Positions 36,641 to 47,436 of a stretch of DNA of 64,000 bases are shown here, piece by piece. A program made the position numbers and the translations under genes. The DNA comes from Micromonospora phaseoli (GTDB lineage Bacteria; Actinomycetota; Actinomycetes; Mycobacteriales; Micromonosporaceae): the NCBI RefSeq assembly GCF_900109115.1, contig NZ_FNYV01000005.1, forward strand, positions 191,509 through 255,508, written 5' to 3'. Position 1 is the stretch's first letter, and each line of letters opens with the position of its first letter. The notes under the pieces were generated by a model that worked only from the letters and a program-made list of their open reading frames with translations, made no database searches and was not told the DNA's origin.

Positions 36641-37861
36641 ATGATCGACCACCGCCGGCTCGGCCGGGACCTGGACCTCTTCGCCACCGACCCGCTCGCC
36701 GGTGCCGGCCTGCCGATCTGGCTGCCGGCTGGCGCCGCTGCCCGGCACGCGATCGAGGAGTACCTACGTGACCTGGAGCGCCGGGCCGGCTACCAGCATG
36801 TGTGCACCCCACCGCTGGGCCGGCGCGAACTGTTCGAGATCTCGGGGCATCTCGGCTACTTCGCCGCCGAGATGTTCCCGCCGATGCGGCTCGGCGAGGC
36901 CGACGACGAGCTGGTGCTGCGTCCGGCGCTCTGCCCGCACCACGCACTGGTGTACCGCGCCCGTGGGCGCTCCTACCGGGACCTGCCGATGCGGGTGGCC
37001 GAGATCGGCGGCATGTACCGGGCGGAGCGTTCGGGGGTGCTCGGCGGATTGTCCCGGGTACGCGCCATCACCCTCAACGACGCACACAACTTCTGTGCCC
37101 TGGAGCAGGTCGGCCAGGAGGTGTCGGAGATCCTCGGGCTGATCCGCGCGGCGCACGCCGCGCTCGGGGTGCGTCCGGCGGGCGTCCGGCTGTCGCGGCG
37201 CGGCCCGGGGGAGAAGTACGTGGGCGACGACGCGGAATGGGCCCGGGCCGAGGAGCTGCTCCGCGCCGCACTCGATCAGGTGACCTACACCGATGCGCCC
37301 GGCGAGGCCGCCTTCTACGGCCCGAAGATCGACATTCAGGTGCTGGACGCCGCCGGGCGGGAGCTGACCATCTCCACCGTGCAGCTCGACTTCGACAAGC
37401 CGGAGCGGTTCGACCTGTCGTACCACGACTCGGGCGGGGTGCGGCGGCGGCCGGTGATGGTGCACCGCAGCCTCGTCGGCAGCATGGAGCGACTCCTCGC
37501 CTATCTGATCGAGGTGCATCAGGGAGCCTTCCCGGCCTGGTACGCCCCCGTGCAGATGGTGGTCCTGCCGGTCGGCGACGGTCAGGCCGGCGCGGCCGTC
37601 GACCTGGCCCGGCGGGCCACCGAGGCGGGGCTGCGGGTCGAGGTGGACCATGGCGGATCGCTCGGTGCCCGGGTCCGTGACGCGGCCCGCCGACGGATCC
37701 CGTACGCCGCGGTGGTGGGTGCGCGGGAGGCGGCCGACGGCCGGGCGGCGCTGCGGCTGCGCGACGGACGGGCACTGGAGCCGCTGCCGGTGGCGGAGGT
37801 GATCGGCCTGGTGAACGCGGTGGTGGCCGCCCGCTCCGGCGACCTGCTGCCGCCCGGCTGA
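36641..37861 (+). CDS. Threonyl-tRNA synthetase-like protein without TGS and editing domains
   Basis: 406 residues from ATG 36641; AAGGAG at 36629-36634 sets the start. It contains only the class II catalytic core (motif 2 around MYRAERSGVLGGLSRVRAITLNDAHNFC, key Arg in YRAER) and the C-terminal anticodon-binding domain (MVVLPVGDGQAGAAVDLARRA). The three zinc ligands are present: Cys98 (ALCPHH), His149 (NDAHNF) and His275 (MVHRSLVGS). The usual N1/N2 regions (~240 residues) are missing, so mischarged Ser-tRNA could not be edited in cis. Probably a second ThrRS, perhaps for threonine starvation or inhibitor resistance. Confidence 0.88.
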   Translation: MIDHRRLGRDLDLFATDPLAGAGLPIWLPAGAAARHAIEEYLRDLERRAGYQHVCTPPLGRRELFEISGHLGYFAAEMFPPMRLGEADDELVLRPALCPHHALVYRARGRSYRDLPMRVAEIGGMYRAERSGVLGGLSRVRAITLNDAHNFCALEQVGQEVSEILGLIRAAHAALGVRPAGVRLSRRGPGEKYVGDDAEWARAEELLRAALDQVTYTDAPGEAAFYGPKIDIQVLDAAGRELTISTVQLDFDKPERFDLSYHDSGGVRRRPVMVHRSLVGSMERLLAYLIEVHQGAFPAWYAPVQMVVLPVGDGQAGAAVDLARRATEAGLRVEVDHGGSLGARVRDAARRRIPYAAVVGAREAADGRAALRLRDGRALEPLPVAEVIGLVNAVVAARSGDLLPPG

Positions 37862-37939
37862 GGCCGAGGTCGCCGTCGCGTCCACCAGGCCGGCCCCGAT
37901 CGTGGCTGGTCAGGCGGCTGCTGCCGGGTCACGCGGGGC

Positions 37940-38383
37940 TCACGGTCCGACCGCGACCGCGACGGCGGCGGCAAGGAAGACGACCTGGAGCACGGTACGG
38001 ATTCCGAGCGGGGTGACCGGGCGCCCGGCCAGGGTGAGCCCGCGGCGGGCGGCGGAGACGTTGGCCGGGAACATCGCGAGCATCAGCACAGCCAGCCCGG
38101 CGGCGGCCCAGCGGGCGGTGGCCGGCACGAGCAGCCCGACCGCGCCGACGAGTTCCAGTACGCCGGTCACGGTGACCAGCAGCTCCGGGCGGGGCAGTCG
38201 GGGCGGGACCATCGCGACCAGGTCCCGCCGCCGGCCGGCGAAGTGCGCCGTCCCGGTCAGCACGAACATCAGGGCCAACCCGACCCGCAGCGCCGGGTGC
38301 CAGCCGTCGAGTGCGGTCACCCCGGCCAGGCCAGCCAGCCGGGCGAGCACGGTGCCGGCCACCAGAGCGATCAGTGGAGCCAT
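37940..38383 (-). CDS. DoxX family membrane protein
   Basis: 147 residues, four hydrophobic helices of the DoxX/SURF4-like fold: GLALMFVLTGTAHFAGRRRDLVAMVP, VTGVLELVGAVGLLV and AGLAVLMLAMFPANVSAA. GAGGAGG just before the ATG gives a normal leader. Divergent from the tetR gene with an 85-nt shared region holding a perfect 10-bp inverted repeat, so it is very probably the regulator's target. Function unknown. Confidence 0.87.
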   Translation of the reverse strand: MAPLIALVAGTVLARLAGLAGVTALDGWHPALRVGLALMFVLTGTAHFAGRRRDLVAMVPPRLPRPELLVTVTGVLELVGAVGLLVPATARWAAAGLAVLMLAMFPANVSAARRGLTLAGRPVTPLGIRTVLQVVFLAAAVAVAVGP

Positions 38384-38408
38384 CGGGTACCTCCTCGAAC
38401 ACCAATCA

Positions 38409-38462
38409 TGTCAGTGACAAGATTGGCCCTGGTGGCGAATCTTGTCAACGGCAAGATATGGT
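38409..38462. promoter_or_regulatory. doxX/tetR operator region
   Basis: TGACAAGATT (38415-38424) and AATCTTGTCA (38438-38447) form a perfect 10-bp inverted repeat with a 13-nt spacer. TGTCA-G-TGACA (38409-38419) and CTTG...CAAG (38441-38455) add overlapping half-sites. The tetR -10 TATGGT (38457-38462) is six bases before ATG 38469. Confidence 0.72.
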
Positions 38463-38468
38463 CTGGTG

Positions 38469-39221
38469 ATGACCGGCACCCGCGGCTACCACCACGGTGA
38501 CCTGCGCCGCGCCCTGCTCGACGTGGCGGTGACGGCGATCGAGGAATCAGGCCCGGCAGCGCTGAGCCTGCGCGAACTGGCCCGCCGGGCCGGCGTCTCG
38601 CACGCCGCACCGGCGCACCACTTCGGCGATCGGGCCGGCCTGTTCACCGCGCTCGCGGTGCAGGGCTTCGACTCGCTCGCCGAGGCGCTCGACGGGGCCG
38701 GCGGCGAGCTGCTGGATCTCGGCGTGGCGTACGTCGACTTCGCCGTCCGGCATCGCGCGCACTTCGAGGTGATGTTCCAACCCGACCTCTACCGGGCCGA
38801 CGCCGCCGAGGTCAGGGCCGCCCGGGAGCGGGCCGGTGCCGCCCTGCGCGCCGGGGTGGCGACCCTGCCGGCCCTGCCGGCCCAGCCGACCCTGCCCGAA
38901 TCCCGCCCGGGCACCGCCGCTCATCCGGGCACCGCCGACCGGTCCGCCGATGGGGCCGACCGACCCCGCGATGCGGCCGACCGACCCCGCGATGCGGCCG
39001 ACCGACCCCGCGATGCGGCCGACCGACCCCGCGATGCGGCCGACCGACCTGGCGGCTTGGACGGGCCGCAGGGCGACGTGCTGGCCGCCTGGTCGATCGT
39101 GCACGGCTTCGCCACGCTCTGGCTGGCCGGCGCGCTGCCCGCCGGGGTGGGCGACGACCCGGGCGAGGCCGCCCGGACGGTGATCCGGCGCGTCTTCATC
39201 CCCGCGCCGGACCCCAACTGA
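38469..39221 (+). CDS. TetR family transcriptional regulator with in-frame repeat insertion
   Basis: 250 residues from ATG 38469 (MTGTRGYHHGDLRRALLDVA). The helix-turn-helix is LSLRELARRAGVSHAAPAHHFGDRAGLF, followed by a TetR_C-like ligand domain (FAVRHRAHFEVMFQPDLYRAD). Residues ~125-200 are a Pro/Asp/Arg-rich insert that includes four copies of DRPRDAA encoded by a 21-bp tandem repeat; the final helices resume at GDVLAAWSIVHGFATLWLAGALP. The start is supported by TATGGT six bases upstream. Likely represses doxX and itself. Confidence 0.9.
   Translation: MTGTRGYHHGDLRRALLDVAVTAIEESGPAALSLRELARRAGVSHAAPAHHFGDRAGLFTALAVQGFDSLAEALDGAGGELLDLGVAYVDFAVRHRAHFEVMFQPDLYRADAAEVRAARERAGAALRAGVATLPALPAQPTLPESRPGTAAHPGTADRSADGADRPRDAADRPRDAADRPRDAADRPRDAADRPGGLDGPQGDVLAAWSIVHGFATLWLAGALPAGVGDDPGEAARTVIRRVFIPAPDPN
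38958..39041 (+). repeat. Four perfect 21-bp tandem repeats inside the tetR gene
   Basis: Units start at 38958, 38979, 39000 and 39021 and read GACCGACCCCGCGATGCGGC plus C. They are in frame (seven residues each, DRPRDAA), and a partial fifth copy follows. Identity of the units points to recent expansion by slippage or unequal exchange. Confidence 0.95.
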
Positions 39222-39343
39222 GTATCGCGACGCCCCCGCGCGTGATCACCTCCGTTTCGGCGGAACGGTGGCATCCGAGCCGGGGGACGCCGCCAGACCG
39301 GCGGAACGGGAGTCGAATCACGCCAGCCGCTGCCCGCGACCCG

Positions 39344-41422
<2,079 letters not shown>

Positions 41423-41451
41423 TCAGTCCAGCTAAAGATTCTTGCCCTGGT

Positions 41452-41457
41452 TAAGCT
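41452..41457 (+). promoter_or_regulatory. -10 box of the LysR gene (leaderless)
   Basis: TAAGCT, seven bases before ATG 41465. The shared 70-nt region with lysE should contain the LysR binding site. Confidence 0.4.
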
Positions 41458-41464
41458 GAGCTGC

Positions 41465-42361
41465 ATGAACGGTCTCGACTCCACCCAGCTGCGTACGCTC
41501 GCGGCGGTGGTCGCGGAGGGCAGCTTCGAGGCGGCGGCACGACTGCTGCACGTCACGCCCTCGGCGGTCAGCCAGCGGATCAAGGCGCTGGAGGAGACCG
41601 TCGGGCAGGTGCTGGTCCGCCGGCACCGGCCGTGCGACGCCACCGAGGCCGGCCGCCCGTTGCTGCGCCTGGCCGGCCAGTTCGCCCTGCTGGAGCGGGA
41701 GGCGCTGGCCGACGCCCGAGGGCCGCTCGGCGGTGACCGGGGACGTACCCGGGTCGCCATCGTGGTCAACGCCGACTCGCTCGCCACCTGGTTCCCGTCC
41801 GCGCTGGCCCGCCTGCCCGAAGCGCCGGAACTCTCCTTCGACCTCCGGCAGGACGACCAGGACCACACCGCGGAGCTGCTGCGCGGCGGCGTGGTGACGG
41901 CCGCGGTGACCGCACAACGCGAGGCGGTGCAGGGCTGCCGGGTACGCCGTCTCGGCGCGATGCGCTACCGGGCGTTGGCCGCACCAGGGATGGTGCAGCG
42001 GTGGTTCGCCGCCGGCGGAACCCGGCCGGCGTTCGCCGCGGCGCCGGTGATCGTCTTCGACCGCAAGGACCGGATACAGCACCGGTTCATGCGTTCGGTG
42101 ACCGGACGGGCTCTCGACCCGCCGGTGCACTACGTGCCGTCGGTGCCGGCGTTCAACGAGGCGATCCGGCTCGGGCTGGGCTGGGGGCTGGTGGCCGAGC
42201 AGATCGCCGACGCCGACCTGGCCGCCGGCCGGTGCGTGGACGTCGCGCCCGGCCGGGTGCTGGACGTACCGCTCTACTGGCAGCACTGGCGGCTCGACTC
42301 GCCGGTGCTGACCGCGGTGACCACCGCCGTCTGCGCCGTCGCCGCCGAAGCCCTCCGCTGA
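41465..42361 (+). CDS. LysR family regulator (LysG/ArgP type)
   Basis: 298 residues. N-terminal helix-turn-helix LDSTQLRTLAAVVAEGSFEAAARLLHVTPSAVSQRIKALEE (key core AAARLLHVTPSAVSQRI), then the effector-binding domain. In this family the regulator senses intracellular Lys/Arg and activates the divergent exporter. Its ATG is seven bases after TAAGCT, which suggests a leaderless mRNA. Confidence 0.93.
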   Translation: MNGLDSTQLRTLAAVVAEGSFEAAARLLHVTPSAVSQRIKALEETVGQVLVRRHRPCDATEAGRPLLRLAGQFALLEREALADARGPLGGDRGRTRVAIVVNADSLATWFPSALARLPEAPELSFDLRQDDQDHTAELLRGGVVTAAVTAQREAVQGCRVRRLGAMRYRALAAPGMVQRWFAAGGTRPAFAAAPVIVFDRKDRIQHRFMRSVTGRALDPPVHYVPSVPAFNEAIRLGLGWGLVAEQIADADLAAGRCVDVAPGRVLDVPLYWQHWRLDSPVLTAVTTAVCAVAAEALR

Positions 42362-42374
42362 ACCGTGCTACCCC

Positions 42375-44126
42375 TCAGGCGATGGTGCAGATGGCGGCGC
42401 CGGAGGTGATCACCGCGCCCACCTCGGCCGAGAGGCCGCTGACCGTGCCCGCCTTGTGCGCGTACAACGGCTGCTCCATCTTCATGGCCTCCAGCACCAC
42501 GACGAGGTCGCCCTCGGCGACGGTGTCCCCGTCGGCGACCGCGATCTTCACGATGGTGCCCTGCATCGGGGAGGCGAGCGCGTCCCCACTCGCCGCCGCG
42601 CCGGCGGTGGCACCGCCACCGCGCCGCACGGGTTTCCTCGCGGCCGGCGCGGCGCTGGCCGTACCGGCGCCGAGGCCGGCGGGCAGGCTGACCTCCAGGC
42701 GCTTGCCGGCCACCTCCACCACAACGGTCTCGCGCTCGGCCGGGCCCGCGAGGGCCCCGGCGACGGCGGTGAACGGCGGCACGGTGTTGTCGAACTCGGT
42801 CTCGATCCACCGGGTGTGCACGCTGAACGGCTCGGCGGTGAACGCCGGATCGCGCACCACCAGACGGTGGAACGGCAGCGCGGTTGCCATCCCCTCGACC
42901 ACCATCTCGTCCAGCGCCCGGCGGGCCCGCTCCAGCGCCTCGGTCCGGGTCTCACCGGTGACGATCAGCTTGGCCAGCAGGGAGTCGAAGTTGCCGCCGA
43001 TCACGTCACCGGCCGAGATGCCGGTGTCCACCCGCACCCCGGGGCCGGTGGGCAGCCGCAGCGCGGTGACCGTGCCGGGGGCGGGCAGGAAGTTGCGGCC
43101 CGGGTCCTCACCGTTGATCCGGAACTCGATGGAGTGTCCACGCGGCGTCGGGTCCTCGGTGAACCGCAGCTTCTCGCCGTCGGCGATGCGGAACTGCTCG
43201 CGTACCAGGTCGATGCCGGCGGTCTCCTCGGTGACCGGGTGCTCCACCTGCAGCCGGGTATTGACCTCCAGGAAGGAAATGGTGCCGTCGTTGCCCACCA
43301 GGTATTCCACCGTGCCGGCACCGTGGTAGCCGGCCTCCCGGCAGATCGCCTTGGCGCTGTCGTGGATCTGAGCCCGCTGCGCGGCGGTGAGGAACGGCGC
43401 GGGCGCCTCCTCGACCAGCTTCTGGTGCCGGCGCTGCAACGAGCAGTCCCGGGTGCCCACCACGATCACACCGCCGTGCTGGTCGGCCAGGACCTGCGCC
43501 TCGACGTGACGCGGCTGGTCGAGGTACCGCTCGACGAAGCACTCGCCCCGGCCGAACGCGGCGACCGCCTCGCGGGTGGCCGACTCGAACAGCTGCGGGA
43601 TCTCCGCCATCGTGCGGGCCACCTTCAGCCCGCGCCCGCCGCCGCCGAAGGCCGCCTTGATCGCCACCGGCAGTCCGTGGTCGACGGCGAAGGCCGTCAC
43701 CTCGTCGGGGCCGGCGACCGGCTCGGCGGTGCCGGGCACCAGGGGAGCGCCGGCCCGCTGGGCGATGTGCCGGGCGGTGACCTTGTCACCGAGGTCGCGG
43801 ATCGCCTGCGGGGTGGGGCCGATCCAGGTCAGGCCGGAGTCGATGACCGCCTGGGCGAAGTCGGCGTTCTCGGCGAGGAAGCCGTACCCGGGGTGCACCG
43901 CGTCGGCGCCGGAGCGGGCGGCCACCTCGATCAGCTTGTCGATGCGCAGGTAGGAATCCGCAGCGGTGTCACCGCCCAGCGCGTACGCTTCGTCGGCGAG
44001 CGTGGCATGCAGGGCATCGCGGTCGGAGTCCGCGTACACCGCGACGCTGCCGAGGCCGGCGTCCTGGCAGGCGCGGATGACCCGGACGGCGATCTCGCCC
44101 CGGTTGGCGATGAGTACCTTGCGCAC
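42375..44126 (-). CDS. accA3: Acyl-CoA carboxylase alpha subunit (biotin carboxylase + biotin carrier)
   Basis: 583 residues, opening [23 protein letters not shown]-grasp domain with [11 protein letters not shown], biotin carboxylase C-terminal part ([17 protein letters not shown]), then an Ala/Pro linker and a C-terminal biotinyl domain with EAMKMEQ (biotinylated Lys549). It carboxylates biotin with ATP and bicarbonate and serves AccD-type transferases; AccD and AccE are encoded further right and BirA with them. GGGAGGAG precedes the start. Length fits AccA3. Confidence 0.95.
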   Translation of the reverse strand: MRKVLIANRGEIAVRVIRACQDAGLGSVAVYADSDRDALHATLADEAYALGGDTAADSYLRIDKLIEVAARSGADAVHPGYGFLAENADFAQAVIDSGLTWIGPTPQAIRDLGDKVTARHIAQRAGAPLVPGTAEPVAGPDEVTAFAVDHGLPVAIKAAFGGGGRGLKVARTMAEIPQLFESATREAVAAFGRGECFVERYLDQPRHVEAQVLADQHGGVIVVGTRDCSLQRRHQKLVEEAPAPFLTAAQRAQIHDSAKAICREAGYHGAGTVEYLVGNDGTISFLEVNTRLQVEHPVTEETAGIDLVREQFRIADGEKLRFTEDPTPRGHSIEFRINGEDPGRNFLPAPGTVTALRLPTGPGVRVDTGISAGDVIGGNFDSLLAKLIVTGETRTEALERARRALDEMVVEGMATALPFHRLVVRDPAFTAEPFSVHTRWIETEFDNTVPPFTAVAGALAGPAERETVVVEVAGKRLEVSLPAGLGAGTASAAPAARKPVRRGGGATAGAAASGDALASPMQGTIVKIAVADGDTVAEGDLVVVLEAMKMEQPLYAHKAGTVSGLSAEVGAVITSGAAICTIA

Positions 44127-44323
44127 CTTGGTGGCTCCTCCCGGCGGGTTACTGACCGGGAGTTTATCGGCCGTCCTGGCGGCCCTAACGATCGCTCAGT
44201 GTGGGATGGCGCACTGTTGCGCCAGGTCGACGGCGGCGTGGTGTCGTACCGATGTGGTCAACTGCCGGTGACGATGATGGCCGACGAAGGCCGTCGTCGG
44301 GGGAGCGCGAGCGGGAGTGGCAA

Positions 44324-44350
44324 ATGATCGAGACCAGCGGGCTGCAATGA
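44324..44350 (+). CDS. 8-codon upstream frame made by duplication of the ABC ATPase start
   Basis: MIETSGLQ then TGA 44348-44350, overlapping the ABC gene's ATG (44347) as ATGA. GGGAG at 44313-44317 is well placed for it. Bases 44324-44346 and 44347-44369 match at 20 of 23 positions, so the start region has been tandemly duplicated out of frame, leaving a tiny coupled upstream frame. Confidence 0.5.
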   Translation: MIETSGLQ

Positions 44351-45306
44351 TCGAGACCAGAGGACTGCGGAAGTCGTTCCGCAGTCGGGCCGGTCGGGAG
44401 ACGAAGACCGTCGAGGCGGTACGCGGCGTCGACCTGGACGTCCCGGCCAGCGAGATCTTCGGATTCCTCGGCCCGAACGGCGCTGGCAAGACCACCACCC
44501 TGCGGATGCTGGCCACGCTGATCGAGCCCGACGGCGGCCAGGCCACCATCGCCGGCGCCGACCTGCTCAAGGATCCGGGTGAGGTGCGCCGCCGAATCGG
44601 CTACGTGGCCCAGGGCGGCAGCACCTGGGACGAGTCCACCGCCCGTGAGGAGTTGGTGCTCCAGGCCCGGATGTACGGCATCGGCAAAACCGAGGCGCAC
44701 CGCCGGGCCGCCCGCGCGCTGGAGGCGTTCCAGCTCACCGAGTTCGCCGACCGCAAGTGCAAGACCTACTCCGGCGGCCAGCGGCGCCGGGTCGAGATCG
44801 CGCTCGGCATCATCCACGAGCCGAAGATCGTCTTCCTGGACGAGCCCACCACCGGGCTCGACCCGCAGAGCCGGGCACACATGTGGGACGAGATCCGACG
44901 GCTGCGCGCCGACGGGATGACCGTCTTCATCACCACCCACTACCTGGACGAGGCCGACGCGCTCTGCGACCGCATCGCGATCATGGATCACGGCGAGTTG
45001 GTCGCCGAGGGGACGCCGACCGACCTCAAGCGGGAGATCTCCGGCGACGTGGTGCAGGTCGGCCTGGACGTGGTCGCCACCGGTGAGGCCGAGAAGCTGC
45101 TCGACGGCGAGGAGTACGTGAACCGGCTGGAGACCCTGGAGGAGGGCGGCCTGCGGCTCTTCGTCGACGACGGAGCCACCGCCATTCCCCGGATCCTGCG
45201 CCGGATCGACGGTGCCGGGCTCGACCTGAAGTCGATCGAGTTGCACCGCCCGAGTCTCGACGACGTCTTCCTCACCAAGACCGGCCGCTCGCTGCGCGAG
45301 TCCTGA
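44347..45306 (+). CDS. ABC transporter ATPase, DrrA (daunorubicin resistance) family
   Basis: 319 residues from ATG 44347 (MIETRGLRKSFRSRAG). Walker A GPNGAGKTTTLRML, signature TYSGGQRRRVEIALGI, Walker B IVFLDEPTTGLD and the DrrA-type C-terminal domain (LFVDDGATAIPRILRRIDGAG). Energises the ABC-2 permease encoded 18 bases downstream. A GTG at 44317 in the same frame would add ten residues, but the duplicated start region favours 44347. Confidence 0.92.
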   Translation: MIETRGLRKSFRSRAGRETKTVEAVRGVDLDVPASEIFGFLGPNGAGKTTTLRMLATLIEPDGGQATIAGADLLKDPGEVRRRIGYVAQGGSTWDESTAREELVLQARMYGIGKTEAHRRAARALEAFQLTEFADRKCKTYSGGQRRRVEIALGIIHEPKIVFLDEPTTGLDPQSRAHMWDEIRRLRADGMTVFITTHYLDEADALCDRIAIMDHGELVAEGTPTDLKREISGDVVQVGLDVVATGEAEKLLDGEEYVNRLETLEEGGLRLFVDDGATAIPRILRRIDGAGLDLKSIELHRPSLDDVFLTKTGRSLRES

Positions 45307-45324
45307 CCCCGACCAGGAGATCTG

Positions 45325-46080
45325 ATGAAGCTCGCCCGCGACACCTGGCTGATCTTCCAGCGGCAACTGCACCTGCTGCTACGCAATCCCGTGTGGGTCT
45401 TCGTCGGCGTCTTCCAGCCAGTGATGTACCTGCTCCTCTTCGCGCCACTGCTCAAACCCGCGCTGGGCGCACCCACCCAGGCCGAGGCGTACAAGATCTT
45501 CGTGCCCGGCCTGCTGGTGCTGCTGGCCATCTTCGGTGGCCTGTTCCAGGGCTTCGGCCTGATCGCCGAGTTGCGGGCCGGGGTCATCGAGCGATCCCGG
45601 GTCACCCCGGTCAGCCGGCTCGCCCTGCTGCTCGGCCGCTCTCTGCGCGACGTCGTGTCGCTGCTGGCGCAGGCGGTCATCATCACGCTGCTCGCGCTCC
45701 TGTTCGACCTGCGCGTGTTCATCGGCGACCTGCTGCTGGCGTTCCTGATGCTCGCCCTGATCGCGCTGATGACCTCGGCGGTCTCCTACGGCGTCGCCCT
45801 CAAGGTCAAGAGCGAGGACGCCCTGGCCCCGCTGATGAACACCGTTGCCCAGCCGGTACTGCTGCTCTCCGGCATCCTGCTGCCGCTCGCCTTCGCCCCC
45901 GGTTGGTTGCAGGGCGTCGCCAAGTGGAACCCGTTCTCCTGGGCGGTCGACGGCACCCGCGCGCTGTTCAACGGGGACATCGGCAACGACCGGGTGTGGC
46001 AGGGGCTGACCATCATCGCGGTGCTCGCGGCCGCCGGCGTCTACTGGGCGGCCCGCCAGTTCGCCCGCAGCGTCCGCTGA
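45325..46080 (+). CDS. ABC-2 type permease, DrrB family
   Basis: 251 residues, six hydrophobic segments, with the family's FQPVMYLLLFAPLL near the N-terminus and SGILLPLAFAPGWLQGVAKWNPFSW near the C-terminus. Forms an efflux pump with the preceding ATPase; drugs, lipids or a natural product are possible cargoes. AGGAG lies ahead of the ATG. Neighbours do not reveal a biosynthetic cluster. Confidence 0.92.
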   Translation: MKLARDTWLIFQRQLHLLLRNPVWVFVGVFQPVMYLLLFAPLLKPALGAPTQAEAYKIFVPGLLVLLAIFGGLFQGFGLIAELRAGVIERSRVTPVSRLALLLGRSLRDVVSLLAQAVIITLLALLFDLRVFIGDLLLAFLMLALIALMTSAVSYGVALKVKSEDALAPLMNTVAQPVLLLSGILLPLAFAPGWLQGVAKWNPFSWAVDGTRALFNGDIGNDRVWQGLTIIAVLAAAGVYWAARQFARSVR

Positions 46081-46148
46081 GTTGCTGATCGGCTCGCGGA
46101 GAACGAGAGCTGGCTCTCACCGTGAACGGGGCGGCCGTCACCCGCTTG

Positions 46149-46154
46149 TAGCGT
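46149..46154 (+). promoter_or_regulatory. -10 box of the MFS gene
   Basis: TAGCGT, seven bases before GTG 46162; AAGGAG lies between but is too close to the start to act as a normal ribosome site. Confidence 0.4.
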
Positions 46155-46161
46155 AAGGAGC

Positions 46162-47373
46162 GTGCCCCGCCTCACCCATGACCGGATCACCTGGCTGGCG
46201 TACGCCCAGCTCGGGCTCTGGGGCTTCTTCCTCTACGGCTTCGGGCCGGTGGTACCGCTGCTGCGTGACGAGCAGGGCACCACGGCGGCCGTCGCCGGGC
46301 TGCACAGCACCGGCCTCGCGGTCGGCGCGCTGGCCGGCGGCGCGCTGTTCGCCCCGATCGCCCGACGGCTCGGCCGGAAACCGACGATCTGGGTCGGGTT
46401 GGCCGGCGTGGCGACCGCCGTGGCCGCGCTCACCATGCTGCGGGCGCTGCCCGCCACGATCGCCGTCGTCATGGTCATCGCCGTCGCCGGCACGCTGGTG
46501 ATCAGCGGCGTGAACGTGGTGCTCACCGCCCGGCACGGGCCGGCCGCGCCGGCCGCGCTCGCCGAGGCCAACGCCGCCTGCGCCGGAATGGGGATCCTCG
46601 CCCCGCTGCTGATCGGCCTCAGCGTGAACGCCGGCTGGGGCTGGCGGCCGGCGATGGCCGTCGTGGTCGCCCTTATCGCGTTGGTCGCCCTCGTCGCGCT
46701 GACCATCCGCGTGCGCGGACCGAAGGCCGCCACCGCTGTCGCGGCTCCCCGGCCACGTGGACCACTGCCCCGGACGACCCGGCGGCTACCCCGGGCGTAC
46801 TGGATCGCGTGGATGCTGATGGCGGTCACCGGTTCGATCGAGGTGTGCCTGTCGCTGTGGGCCGCCGATGTACTCCGAATGCACGCAGGGATGGCCCCCG
46901 GCGCGGCGTCGGCTGCGGTGGCCGCCATCGTGTGCGGCATGTTCGTCGGCCGCCTCGTCGGCGGACGCGTCGCACTACGTCTCCGGCCGGTACCGCTCCT
47001 GCTCGCCGCGCTGGGGCTGTCCCTGGCAGGATTCGCGGTGTTCTGGGCGGCGTCGGTGGGCTGGTTGGCGGTCGTCGGTCTGGTGATCCTGGGGCTCGGC
47101 AACGCACTGCACTACCCGCTGGCCATCTCGCTGGCCCTCGCCGTCGCCGGTGACGCCACGGACCAGGCGGCCGGCTGGTCCGCGTACTCCATGGGGGTCG
47201 GTTTCGGGATCGCGCCGGTCGCGCTCGGCTGGGTGGCCGACGGCGTCGGACCGCACCTGGCGTTCCTGCTGCTGCCGGGTTTCATCGCGGCGGCCATGCT
47301 GCTCGCGGTACGGCTCGGCCGTGCCCTGCCGACGCCGGTGCCCGTCGAGCGGCCGGCTCCGGCACCGGCCTGA
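46162..47373 (+). CDS. MFS transporter
   Basis: 403 residues from GTG 46162, twelve hydrophobic segments. Motif A-like LFAPIARRLGRKPTIWVGL lies in the 2-3 loop and GRLVGGRVALRLRPVPLL in the matching C-terminal loop. Substrate cannot be told; the overall form resembles small-molecule or sugar efflux/uptake MFS members. Independent unit after the DrrAB genes. Confidence 0.88.
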   Translation: MPRLTHDRITWLAYAQLGLWGFFLYGFGPVVPLLRDEQGTTAAVAGLHSTGLAVGALAGGALFAPIARRLGRKPTIWVGLAGVATAVAALTMLRALPATIAVVMVIAVAGTLVISGVNVVLTARHGPAAPAALAEANAACAGMGILAPLLIGLSVNAGWGWRPAMAVVVALIALVALVALTIRVRGPKAATAVAAPRPRGPLPRTTRRLPRAYWIAWMLMAVTGSIEVCLSLWAADVLRMHAGMAPGAASAAVAAIVCGMFVGRLVGGRVALRLRPVPLLLAALGLSLAGFAVFWAASVGWLAVVGLVILGLGNALHYPLAISLALAVAGDATDQAAGWSAYSMGVGFGIAPVALGWVADGVGPHLAFLLLPGFIAAAMLLAVRLGRALPTPVPVERPAPAPA

Positions 47374-47436
47374 CGCGGCACGCCGGCCCGGGCAGTGCAG
47401 TCCAGGTGTGCCAGGGTCAGTGCAGGTAGGTCCGGG

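Noticed and set aside
44317..44346. GTG 44317 as the start of the DrrA-type ATPase.
   Set aside because: The ten extra residues are encoded by the duplicated start segment in a shifted frame and are not part of the family; ATG 44347 begins the conserved sequence.
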